DNA of 64,000 bases from Neoehrlichia mikurensis (GTDB lineage Bacteria > Pseudomonadota > Alphaproteobacteria > Rickettsiales > Anaplasmataceae): the NCBI RefSeq assembly GCF_019186785.1, contig NZ_CP066557.1, positions 62,001 through 126,000 of the forward strand, in the 5' to 3' direction. The position numbers and the translations under genes were made by a program. Positions 48,334 through 56,934 of the stretch are shown piece by piece (the first letter of the stretch is position 1; the number at the start of each line of letters is the position of its first letter). The notes beneath the pieces were generated by a model. It worked only from the letters and a program-made list of their open reading frames with translations. It ran no database searches and had not been told where the DNA came from.

Positions 48334-49704
48334 TTAATAGAAAGCACTTAAAACAACAGGAATTTGCATTATAAGATCATCTGCAATAAGTCCATAAGCA
48401 TATTTTTTTCCACATTCACTATGTACCCATACTCCACAACAAGCAGCTAAAAAAGGATCCATTCCACAAGATACAAGTCCTGTTATTATTCCTGATAATA
48501 CATCCCCGCTACCCATTGTTGCTAAAGTACAATTAGCATTATTATTAATTGATATTCTTCCATCAGGTGCAGCAATTACTGTATCATGACCTTTAAGAAC
48601 AATTATTGCTTTGGATATTGCAGATGCTTTTTTAGCTTTTTCTAACGTATTACCAGTTAATTCAGGAAATATACGCTTAAACTCCCCTTCATGAGGTGTC
48701 ATAATTACATTATCTTTTATACATGAAAAAAGCGTTTGTTGATCATCACAAAAAATTGATATTGAATCTGCATCTATAATGCAATTACTTTTACTTAACG
48801 CTTTTATAGTACGCTCTTTTACACATTTACTCAATCCACATCCTGGACCTATCAATATTGCATTAATCCTTTCATCATCTATTACATCATCATATAATTT
48901 ATACATTATTGCCGTTAAAGAGCTAGCATATAACGCTATTGCATTGCTATCGCAAGCAATTGTCACAATTCCTGCCCCTGCTCTTAATGCAGACATAGCT
49001 GCAAGTTTACTAGCTCCTACAGATTTATTATCTATTGAGCATACTATAGCATAACCTCTATTATATTTATTAGATTTGTAATTCAACTTTGGAAGATGCT
49101 CTTTCCATAGTAAGGGAGAATTGTGATATACTGCTGATCCGTTATATTTTAATCCAATATCTGAAATACAAACTTTTCCCGAATAATGCTTGCCTGGAGA
49201 TATCATGTGCCCTAACTTAAGATAAGAAAAAGTAACTGTTAGATTAGCAAATAGTGCAGCACCCATTATTTCCCCACTATCACTATTTATACCACTAGGT
49301 ACATCAACAGCAACTACTATCTTATTGCTTTGATTAATATAACTCACAACACCCAATAAGCTACCACAAATAGGTCGAGTTAATCCTGTACCAAAAATTG
49401 CATCTACAATTAACGATGAATCATCTCGCTTTAAATTTTCTTCAGATATTATATCACAGCTATTTATGCTTTTACCGTAATACATAACCTTCACTTGCCA
49501 GCCTTCTGATTGGAGATACTTGGCTGCAACATATCCATCTTTTCCATTATTTCCAGGACCACATAAAACTAATACCTTTTGTTTAAAAAAGCGATTTATA
49601 ATTTCCTTAGCAACCGCTAATCCAGCTCTTTCAATTAACGTATTAACACTTACTCCTGAAGCATTCTCTGCAATAACACATTGTTTTGTATTTAATACTA
49701 ACAG
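48334..49704 (-). CDS. nnrD: Bifunctional NAD(P)H-hydrate epimerase/dehydratase
   Basis: Repairs hydrated NAD(P)H: the N-terminal NnrE domain epimerises it and the C-terminal NnrD domain dehydrates it with ADP or ATP. The C-terminal part has 'VIMTPHEGEFKRIFP', 'IIVLKGHDTVIAAPDG' and the signature 'NCTLATMGSGDVLSGIITGLVSCG'. The usual first start (GTG 49494) lies inside NnrE. The same frame runs open upstream and encodes essential NnrE sequence: 'LLVLNTKQCVIAENASGVSVN', 'IERAGLAVAKEI', 'VLVLCGPGNNGKDGYVAAKYL'. No ATG, GTG or TTG exists there before an in-frame TAG. AGAGGGGG (49717-49710) sits in front of GTT GAG CTG, so I place the start at the CTG (49704), or at GTT (49710), as a non-standard start. 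Full length is about 456 residues. Confidence 0.88.
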   Translation of the reverse strand: MLVLNTKQCVIAENASGVSVNTLIERAGLAVAKEIINRFFKQKVLVLCGPGNNGKDGYVAAKYLQSEGWQVKVMYYGKSINSCDIISEENLKRDDSSLIVDAIFGTGLTRPICGSLLGVVSYINQSNKIVVAVDVPSGINSDSGEIMGAALFANLTVTFSYLKLGHMISPGKHYSGKVCISDIGLKYNGSAVYHNSPLLWKEHLPKLNYKSNKYNRGYAIVCSIDNKSVGASKLAAMSALRAGAGIVTIACDSNAIALYASSLTAIMYKLYDDVIDDERINAILIGPGCGLSKCVKERTIKALSKSNCIIDADSISIFCDDQQTLFSCIKDNVIMTPHEGEFKRIFPELTGNTLEKAKKASAISKAIIVLKGHDTVIAAPDGRISINNNANCTLATMGSGDVLSGIITGLVSCGMDPFLAACCGVWVHSECGKKYAYGLIADDLIMQIPVVLSAFY

Positions 49705-49775
49705 CTCAACCCCCTCTAAAAAATAAGACGACTATACCATAGGATATTAAGTACTGTAACTATTATATAACTATA

Positions 49776-50141
49776 TTATGCAAATTCTGGCTCCTTTTGA
49801 TACTTTACTTGGGAATTATCAATCTTTTCTACAACTGAACCCTCTGATAATGTATGAGATTTACGCTTTCTCCTTGATTCATTACCAAATTTAATACGTT
49901 CAAAATCTCTTTTCTTTTTATGCCACCCATACGGATACATAGTTATCTTATTTTCTATAAGCGCTATGGTACCATCATAATATACTACCATATCCATACC
50001 TTTTTTTTGTGCTTCAAGGAATTTTTCCCTATATTTATCACGATATGCTGGATCACTTAAAACAGAATTGCTGCAATTATTTGGTTTCATAATATTATTG
50101 CCTACTTGTTTTCGTATTATTTCATGCGTATAAAAACTCAT
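49776..50141 (-). CDS. Small basic protein, unknown
   Basis: I do not recognise this 121-residue protein with confidence. It is polar and basic, with 'FLEAQKKGMDMVVYYDGTIALIENKITMYPYGWHKKKRDFERIKFG' as its best-structured part, then a Lys/Arg stretch (ESRRKRKSHTLSEGSVVEK). There is no signal peptide and no membrane helix. It has a very good Shine-Dalgarno sequence, AAGGAGAGG, nine bases before its ATG, so it is probably expressed. The central part is reminiscent of small Rickettsiales-only families (such as DUF2671), but I cannot confirm that. It is upstream of nnrE-nnrD on the same strand, with a gap of about 70 bases. Confidence 0.7.
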   Translation of the reverse strand: MSFYTHEIIRKQVGNNIMKPNNCSNSVLSDPAYRDKYREKFLEAQKKGMDMVVYYDGTIALIENKITMYPYGWHKKKRDFERIKFGNESRRKRKSHTLSEGSVVEKIDNSQVKYQKEPEFA

Positions 50142-50367
50142 TTACTTTTACCTCTCCTTATTTTAGAAAACTCATAACATAATGTCAGTTATAACATAAA
50201 ATCAAGATCGATAAACAACATAAATATTATTATGTCACACTTTTACTTATCTTATGTGATAATTTTACAATTTTATTTAAATACTTTCAAATATAAAATT
50301 GTATTTTTTAATAACTTGACAAAAATACATACTAAGGTTATATCCTATTAAAAAAAATCAAGTATAC

Positions 50368-51015
50368 ATGAGAGACAAAATTCTAGATAAAAGGTCACAA
50401 TATATAAACGATCTTTTTTCTATAAATGATCAAGATATTATTGATGCACATTCCTCTACGTCAGATCAACACCAATTCATGCAACTTAGTCTTGTAGAAG
50501 GGCAAATATTACAATTATTAATACAAATGAGTAATGTAAAATCTATAGTTGAAATAGGAACTTTTATAGGATATTCTGCAATATGCATGGCTAAAGCTTT
50601 ACCAAAAGATGGTCATCTATATACGATAGAAAAAAAATTGCAATACATCCATCAAGCAAAAGAAAATATAAAAAAATGCCATGTATCAGATAGAATTACA
50701 ATCATACATGGAGATGCACAAGAGCAACTAGCTAGTTTATCACAATTTGCACCTTTTGATATGATATTCATCGATGCAAATAAATCACAATATCATTGTT
50801 ATTTAGATTGGGCAGAAATATATATTAAACAGAATGGGCTTATTATCGCTGATAACGCATTTTTGTTTGATAGTGTATTTGATAATACAATAAAAATTTC
50901 TCAAAATTCTTACAAATCTATAATCAACTTTACTCAAAGAATAGCAAATAAAAATAAATTTTTATCAACCTTAATTCCTACAAAAGAAGGCATGATTATA
51001 GCTCTAAAATTATAA
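50368..51015 (+). CDS. O-methyltransferase (CCoAOMT/TrmR type)
   Basis: A 215-residue SAM-dependent O-methyltransferase. The family pattern is complete: 'QLSLVEGQILQLLIQMSNVKSIVEIGTFIGYSAICMAKALP' (SAM loop), 'LYTIEKKLQYIHQAKENI', 'PFDMIFIDANKSQYHCYLDWAEIYIKQNGLIIADNAFLF' (metal-site Asp residues) and 'LIPTKEGMIIAL' at the end. Bacterial members act on small phenolic compounds or on tRNA wobble uridine (TrmR); which applies here is not visible. Upstream there is TTGACA near 50313, but the -10 region is not clear. It stands between divergent and parallel genes without an operon partner. Confidence 0.88.
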   Translation: MRDKILDKRSQYINDLFSINDQDIIDAHSSTSDQHQFMQLSLVEGQILQLLIQMSNVKSIVEIGTFIGYSAICMAKALPKDGHLYTIEKKLQYIHQAKENIKKCHVSDRITIIHGDAQEQLASLSQFAPFDMIFIDANKSQYHCYLDWAEIYIKQNGLIIADNAFLFDSVFDNTIKISQNSYKSIINFTQRIANKNKFLSTLIPTKEGMIIALKL

Positions 51016-51271
51016 GTGCTATAAGCATTTAATAATAATAGCATCACCTAAATTATTAAATAAATACACATTCAAGTAGCTATAATTACTAATAATATAA
51101 TACCTCTATAAATTTTTGTTAAACCTACTAAAAGTAAATAATCTACTCTAAATCTACATAAAGCCTATGTGACCAAATATTGTCATAATAAATTTTAATA
51201 AAAATAATATTATAATAAAATTATTTATCTTATATCTAATCTAATTTATATTTTTGCATTTATAGTATATA

Positions 51272-53782
51272 ATGGCATGCGCTTATGTTAATGATTTAAA
51301 AAAAATTATGAAAATAGATAAAAGGTATATTGATAATGTACAAAATAAAGTAGATTTTGTAACACGAGATTACGGTATATCTATTACAAGAATAGTCATA
51401 CTTTTAATTTTTCCTTTATTATTTATTTCTAGCTTACACTTACTTGACATAGATAATAAATTTATCAATATATTCATTCATTTCACAATTAGCGGCATAG
51501 CAATAGTATTAATATTTAAAAAATTATCATGCTATTTAAATATTATCGCATCTATTGAATATCAAAATATGATTTTCGCTAATGCCTTAAATCATAACAC
51601 GGAATTTTGTCTAATTATAAAAGATGATGGAGTAGTAATATATTCTGACGCTAGATTTAATACAAGATTTAAAAATTATCCACAAAAAGATAAGCTTAAT
51701 GTATTTAGTATACTAAAATTGTGTAATATAAGTGATCAAGAAATTAAAAATTTTCAAAATGCCCTTGCTAACAAATCATCTGTACAAACATACTTTTCTA
51801 TTAATAAGCAAAATAGTATTTTAAACTTTTCACTTATACTTGATCCTATAATAAATAATCCACAAATTGATATTAATACTAACTACACCTTTAGTTTATC
51901 ACTTAATCCATTGTCAAGAACGCAAGAATATTTTGTACTAAAAGCAATCAAAGTCACTAAAGAACAAGTATATGAAAGGCTAATACAAAGACATTGTATA
52001 GGATCGTACGTATTAAATTCAAGTGGAGTTATATTGTCCACAAATGAAATTTTTTTAAAAATGTTTGAGTTGGATTATCTAAAAAAAGGCATGTTATTCA
52101 CTGATTTATTAGCTAAAAATTATTTGTACAATAACAATAATAATGAAGTATTTTTATCAACTTTTACTGGAATTGTCTTTAAAGCATACATTACACAATC
52201 AATATTTTATGATAAAAATAACCATAGCTATATTTATGGTCTTATAACTCCACAAAAATATGACTTTATAAGTTATCAATTACATCCCTGTTTTGCTGAT
52301 GCCCCAATAGCTATAGTACAATGTGATGCAAATGGTAAAATTATAAAATATAATAAATCTTTTCAAGTATTAACTCATGATGAAAATCAAGATTATATCT
52401 TCTCTTATATTGAAGATTCTTATAATAAGAAAATAAAAAAATACTTAGAAAATAATATAATTAATAATATGTCAATAGAAGCCCAACTATGTAATAAAGC
52501 GTATGTAAAAATATATTTTCATAAATTCATACATAATGATGACATTTTTATTATATGTTATATTACTGATAGTGCCGAAAGAAAAAATCTTGAAATCCAA
52601 CTTGAACAATCTCAAAAAATGCAAGCTGTTGGACAACTAGCTGGAGGTATTGCACATGACTTCAATAATATTTTAACAGCAATTATAGGATTTTGTGATT
52701 TACTTTTAGTACAACATCCTTCAACAGATCAATCATTTACAGATATTATGCAGATTAAACAAAATGCTAACAGAGCAACAAATTTAATTAAGCAGTTATT
52801 AGCTTTCTCCCGTAAACAGACATTACAACCTAAAATTCTTGATGTAAATAATATCATTGCAGATCTTTCGTATATGATAAAAAGGCTTATTAATGAAAAC
52901 ATAAGTTTACAAACACAATATGACAACAATATAGGATTAGTCAAAGCAGATTTATGTCAATTAGAGCAAGTAATCATCAATTTAGCAGTTAACGCAAGAG
53001 CTGCAATGGAATTAGGGGGCACTTTAACAATCCAAACTTTTAATTTAAAAGTAGATTCTTCAGTAACATTTAAAGATATGTTTTCACCAGATAAAGAGCA
53101 TGCTGAACATGGTGAATATGTTGCTATAAAAATAGCTGATACTGGATGTGGTATTAATAAACAAATTATGAAAAAAATATTTGATCCTTTCTTCTCTACA
53201 AGAGACCCAGCACATAATACTGGTCTTGGATTATCAACAGTATATGGCATTATTAAACAAACAGGCGGTTACATATATGTAAGTAGTAAAATCAATATAG
53301 GAACACAATTTCTCATTTTATTACCTAAAATACATGTAACAAGTTACGATTTTATTCAAGAAAATCCTAAATTATATAATAATAATACCAATACAATAGA
53401 TAATAAAGAGCTACAATTTTCTGCTAATATATTACTCATTGAAGATGAAGATCCTATCAGAACACTAACATCAAAAGCACTAACAAAAAAAGGATTTAAT
53501 GTTATAGACATAAGTTCTGGCAAAAAAGCTTTGAATATTATCAAAAATAACAAAATTCATGTTGTAATCAGTGATGTGGTGATGCCAGAAATTAGTGGGC
53601 CAGAAATTATACTAGATATACTAAAAATACAACAAGATATTAAAGTTATTTTTATATCAGGATATGCTGAAGAAGTATTTAATAAACATAAAAGCAGTGA
53701 CTTTAGTAAAGCTAAATTCTTATCAAAACCCTTTACTATAAAACAGTTAGTAGAAACAGTACAAGAAGTACTTACATTATAA
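51272..53782 (+). CDS. cckA: Hybrid sensor histidine kinase CckA
   Basis: Membrane hybrid kinase that, in alphaproteobacteria, feeds phosphate through ChpT to the cell-cycle regulators CtrA and CpdR. The 836-residue protein has two N-terminal helices (about 35-55 and 65-85) and a PAS-like region (roughly 95-440, with 'IVQCDANGKIIKYNKSFQVL'). The H-box 'GQLAGGIAHDFNNILTAI' (His ~462) follows, then an HATPase domain with 'LEQVIINLAVNARAAM' (N), 'IADTGCGI' (G1) and 'TGLGLSTVYGIIKQTGG'. A C-terminal receiver domain has its phospho-Asp in 'VVISDVVMPEISGPE' (Asp ~768) and 'FLSKPFTIKQL'. The H-box and receiver order are those of CckA, the only such hybrid kinase expected here. Confidence 0.93.
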   Translation: MACAYVNDLKKIMKIDKRYIDNVQNKVDFVTRDYGISITRIVILLIFPLLFISSLHLLDIDNKFINIFIHFTISGIAIVLIFKKLSCYLNIIASIEYQNMIFANALNHNTEFCLIIKDDGVVIYSDARFNTRFKNYPQKDKLNVFSILKLCNISDQEIKNFQNALANKSSVQTYFSINKQNSILNFSLILDPIINNPQIDINTNYTFSLSLNPLSRTQEYFVLKAIKVTKEQVYERLIQRHCIGSYVLNSSGVILSTNEIFLKMFELDYLKKGMLFTDLLAKNYLYNNNNNEVFLSTFTGIVFKAYITQSIFYDKNNHSYIYGLITPQKYDFISYQLHPCFADAPIAIVQCDANGKIIKYNKSFQVLTHDENQDYIFSYIEDSYNKKIKKYLENNIINNMSIEAQLCNKAYVKIYFHKFIHNDDIFIICYITDSAERKNLEIQLEQSQKMQAVGQLAGGIAHDFNNILTAIIGFCDLLLVQHPSTDQSFTDIMQIKQNANRATNLIKQLLAFSRKQTLQPKILDVNNIIADLSYMIKRLINENISLQTQYDNNIGLVKADLCQLEQVIINLAVNARAAMELGGTLTIQTFNLKVDSSVTFKDMFSPDKEHAEHGEYVAIKIADTGCGINKQIMKKIFDPFFSTRDPAHNTGLGLSTVYGIIKQTGGYIYVSSKINIGTQFLILLPKIHVTSYDFIQENPKLYNNNTNTIDNKELQFSANILLIEDEDPIRTLTSKALTKKGFNVIDISSGKKALNIIKNNKIHVVISDVVMPEISGPEIILDILKIQQDIKVIFISGYAEEVFNKHKSSDFSKAKFLSKPFTIKQLVETVQEVLTL

Positions 53783-53843
53783 AATACTTGTATAAATTAA
53801 GTATTTAGTATATTTTGCTACTAATGCATAAGATTTTTTCCAT

Positions 53844-54167
53844 ATGAAAGACAATCTTGTTTTAATTTACACAACTATATCAAATAATAAAGCAGCATGT
53901 CATATGGTAAATATTTTACTACAAGAAAAATTGATTATATGCGCTAACATATTTCATAATGTAACATCTATTTATTATTGGGAAAATACAATAAAAAATA
54001 ATAAGGAATATATAATAATCATGAAAACCTCAAAGCATTTATATGAAAAAGCACTTCAAAAAATACAAAATATTCACCCATATGAAATACCACTAATAAC
54101 TATTATTAACCCATACACAACCAATAATAAGTTTATAGATTGGATGAATTATCATTTAACCAACTAA
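53844..54167 (+). CDS. cutA: CutA-family protein
   Basis: A small trimeric protein (107 residues), historically 'divalent cation tolerance', whose physiological role is unsettled. Family features: 'LVLIYTTISNNKAACHMVNILLQEKLIICANIFHNVTSIYYWENTI' and 'EYIIIMKTSKHLYEKALQKIQNIHPYEIPLITIINP', ending 'FIDWMNYHL'. Length is normal. It begins 61 bases after cckA on the same strand, so cotranscription is possible. It is convergent with ispE. Confidence 0.92.
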   Translation: MKDNLVLIYTTISNNKAACHMVNILLQEKLIICANIFHNVTSIYYWENTIKNNKEYIIIMKTSKHLYEKALQKIQNIHPYEIPLITIINPYTTNNKFIDWMNYHLTN

Positions 54168-54355
54168 TAAATACATAAATAGCACATTATAGTCGTTGTA
54201 TTACTTAATTGCTGTCACAATAATTCACACTTTATAAACCACAAACATGTTATATATATACCTACTACAAGAAGACTTAAACCTTACAATGTAATATTAA
54301 ATTACTGAACTTACATGCAAAATACTGCAATAAAATTCTCAATATAGCTAAAAAC

Positions 54356-55210
54356 TTATGTGATAATTTCAGTATTATATATCCACCATCCTGGATATTT
54401 TAATTGGAGATTTCTTTCAGCACATGCAGCCTTATTTGCATCTTCAAACAACCCAAAACATGTTGATCCACTACCTGTCATTCTAGAAACTAAGCAACCA
54501 TTACTTCTTTCCAAAGCCAACAACATTTCAGTAATATCAGGAATAAATTGCAAAGCAGTACTTGTTAAATCATTACGTGACTTATATATCAAATCCATCC
54601 AACCTTCTTGATTTGTAGGTAAATTATTCGCTATAGACTCAGAAAAATTTGATTGCTGATAAGCATTATAAACTTTTTTACTACTTAATGCTTTTTCTTT
54701 AGGAGCAACAAGAATAATATATTTAGGTAAACATAATTCTGGCAATGGTAATACGTTTTCTCCTATACCAGTAATAAAGGAAGTTTTTGACTCTAAACAT
54801 GCACATACATCAGTACCTATATCTAGCGCTATTTTCTTAAGAGTATTCATATCAATGTTCCACAGCTTCCCTAGTAATCTCATAACAGCAGCTGCATCTG
54901 CAGATCCTCCAGCTAATCCTGCAGAAATCAATATATTTTTAATAACATTCACACATACATTAGTATTAATCTGAGAAGATTTCATTAAGCATTCTATAGC
55001 TTTCTGAATAGTATTATTATATTTACTCACTTTAGTAAACTTTGAAAAATATACTCCTTTCTTACTTGTATCTAATTCTATTTCTAGTAAATCATAAATC
55101 TTTACAAAAACAAACAAAGACTCTAGTAAATGGTAATTATCATCCTGTACCCCAATAATATGTAAAAATAAATTAACTTTTGCAGGAGCCTTTATTAAAA
55201 ATTTCGACAT
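54356..55210 (-). CDS. ispE: 4-diphosphocytidyl-2-C-methyl-D-erythritol kinase
   Basis: Phosphorylates CDP-methylerythritol in the MEP route to isoprenoids. A GHMP kinase of 284 residues with 'IKAPAKVNLFLHIIGVQDDNYHLLESLFVFV' at the start, the ATP loop 'ISAGLAGGSADAAAVMRLLGKLW', 'IALDIGTDVCACLES' and the late 'VSRMTGSGSTCFGLFED'. All motifs are intact and the length is normal. It is divergent from the dus gene; the region between contains a duplicated promoter and 5' end of dus. Confidence 0.95.
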   Translation of the reverse strand: MSKFLIKAPAKVNLFLHIIGVQDDNYHLLESLFVFVKIYDLLEIELDTSKKGVYFSKFTKVSKYNNTIQKAIECLMKSSQINTNVCVNVIKNILISAGLAGGSADAAAVMRLLGKLWNIDMNTLKKIALDIGTDVCACLESKTSFITGIGENVLPLPELCLPKYIILVAPKEKALSSKKVYNAYQQSNFSESIANNLPTNQEGWMDLIYKSRNDLTSTALQFIPDITEMLLALERSNGCLVSRMTGSGSTCFGLFEDANKAACAERNLQLKYPGWWIYNTEIIT

Positions 55211-55300
55211 AACTCACCTAATTAATTAACATGCCATTTATATTTACTAACTTTTTAGTGCATATCACATAAGGCATAATTTATCAACTAATAAATCAAT

Positions 55301-55474
55301 TTATTCTTTTTGTTAATATAAAATTTATGCTATAGTGGCAATTTAAATATACATAAAATTAACATTCGTCAATTTATATGTGATTACCTATAATATTAGC
55401 CCTAATGTCTGGTATCACAGATATGCAATTTCGCTCAATAATTATGTTCTGGATTATTAGTACTTATCAGGTAT
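55301..55474 (+). pseudogene. Duplicated promoter and 5' end of the dus gene
   Basis: This stretch repeats 55482-55660: the same TTATTCTTTTTGTTAATATA...TATAGTGG promoter, then ATTCGTCAATTTATATGTGATTACC and the codons for ILAPMSGITDMPFRSI with base changes. In this copy the frame is broken (CCTATAAT instead of CCTGTAAT, MQ for MP) and the ATG is lost, so it is an untranslatable copy carrying its own promoter. Confidence 0.85.
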
Positions 55475-55491
55475 AACCCTATTTATTCTTT

Positions 55492-55518
55492 TTGTTAATA
55501 TAAAATTTATGCTATAGT
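55492..55518 (+). promoter_or_regulatory. Promoter of dus (duplicated)
   Basis: TTGTTA (55492-55497), 15 bases, TATAGT (55513-55518). The same boxes occur in the first copy at 55310-55315 and 55331-55336. The -35/-10 spacing is short, so the exact -35 is uncertain. Its conservation in both copies and its position support the call. Confidence 0.5.
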
Positions 55519-55546
55519 GGTAATTACAATGTACATAAAATTAACA

Positions 55547-56515
55547 ATGAATATTCGTCAATTTATATGTGATTACCCTGTAATATTAGCCCCAATGTCT
55601 GGTATCACAGATATGCCATTTCGCTCAATAGTTCAAGAGTTAGGTGCTGGGTTATTAGTATCAGAAATGATAGCAAGCCGTGCTATGATAATACAAACGC
55701 GTCAAAGTTTACAAAAAGCACAAATAACTAAAAATACATCTGTACAATTAGCAGGTTGTGTTCCAGAAATTATGGCCGAAGCTGCTAAATTAAACGAAGA
55801 TATGGGAGCAAAGATTATTGATATAAATTTTGGATGTCCAGTAAAAAAAGTTGTTAACGGTTATGCAGGATCAGCATTAATGAAGGACGAAGTTACTGCA
55901 GCAAAAATCCTAGAAAGTGTTGTTAAAGCTGTAAAAATTCCCGTAACCTTAAAAATGCGATTAGGTTGGGACTCATCTAATTTAAATGCTCCACAAATTG
56001 CAAAAATAGCAGAAGAAGTTGGCATTCAAATGATTACCATTCATGGAAGAACGAAAACACAAATGTTCAGTGGAAAGGCCGATTGGAAATTTATTAATAA
56101 TATTAAAGAAAAAATTAATATACCAATAATAGTAAATGGAGATATAAAAACTTTTGAAGATATTGATGAAGCTTTAAGTCAATCTCAAGCTGACGGTATA
56201 ATGATAGGAAGGGGTGCATATGGCAAGCCATGGATTATAAATCAAGCATTACATTTTCTTAAAACAAGAGAAAAACTTCCTAATCCTTCTACTCAGTCAA
56301 AACTTAACATTATCATGAATCATTACGACCGTATGTTAACATATTATGATACAGAAACCGGAATAAAATTATTTAGAAAGCATTTAGGATGGTATAGTAA
56401 TTCCTATGAAAATTCTTCAAATTTTAGAGCATACATTAATACAATAAGTGATCATAAATTAATAAAAGACAAATTATTGGAATTTTTCTCAAATAATACA
56501 GTACTTATGCATTGA
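55547..56515 (+). CDS. dus: tRNA-dihydrouridine synthase
   Basis: FMN enzyme that reduces specific uridines in tRNA D-loops. It has the DusB-like pattern 'PVILAPMSGITDMPFRSIVQELGAGLLVSEMIASRAM', 'KIIDINFGCPVKKVVNGYAGSALMKD' (catalytic Cys), 'VTLKMRLGWD', 'ITIHGRTKTQMFSGKADW' and 'IPIIVNGDIKTFEDIDEAL', 'ADGIMIGRGAYGKPWI'. I choose the ATG at 55547 (MNIRQFICDY), because the earlier GTG at 55517 overlaps the -10 box and the ATG at 55529 leaves almost no leader. 322 residues remain. It is nearest to the DusB branch; the target uridine is not certain. Confidence 0.93.
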   Translation: MNIRQFICDYPVILAPMSGITDMPFRSIVQELGAGLLVSEMIASRAMIIQTRQSLQKAQITKNTSVQLAGCVPEIMAEAAKLNEDMGAKIIDINFGCPVKKVVNGYAGSALMKDEVTAAKILESVVKAVKIPVTLKMRLGWDSSNLNAPQIAKIAEEVGIQMITIHGRTKTQMFSGKADWKFINNIKEKINIPIIVNGDIKTFEDIDEALSQSQADGIMIGRGAYGKPWIINQALHFLKTREKLPNPSTQSKLNIIMNHYDRMLTYYDTETGIKLFRKHLGWYSNSYENSSNFRAYINTISDHKLIKDKLLEFFSNNTVLMH

Positions 56516-56934
56516 TTTAATTAAATTTATATAATTGCTAAAATAATGAAATTAATTTCACTTAATAAATTTAGTTTCAAATAACTAAATGTTTTTACTA
56601 ATAAGCTATATTCACTACACTAAAGAATTAATAGTTATCATCAGTATTGTCCAAAATATATATATATATATTAATACTCGCTAATACATAAACTTTAATT
56701 TTACGTAAATTAGCAAATAGTTTTTTTATACATAAAAATAAACAATTAGATTTTTTATATTAAGAAAATACTATAGATACCAAGTGCTTTTATATAAATA
56801 ACATGTTAATTTACTATTGGATAGAGTCTTTATCATATTAAATTTAAAAAATGATCTAGTTACTAGACATATTATAAATTTTATGATAGGATTTATGCCT
56901 TATTTTTTCATATATTTTTATTAGTTGTTTTCTT
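56516..56934. other. Non-coding gap before rpoD
   Basis: About 420 bases with an AT dinucleotide run near 56660. It should hold the rpoD promoter, but no clear box is chosen. Confidence 0.4.

Noticed and set aside
48159..48347. 62-codon minus-strand frame overlapping the 3' end of nnrD
   Set aside because: No recognisable domain, no ribosome binding site. It overlaps the end of a real gene on the same strand; could be chance.
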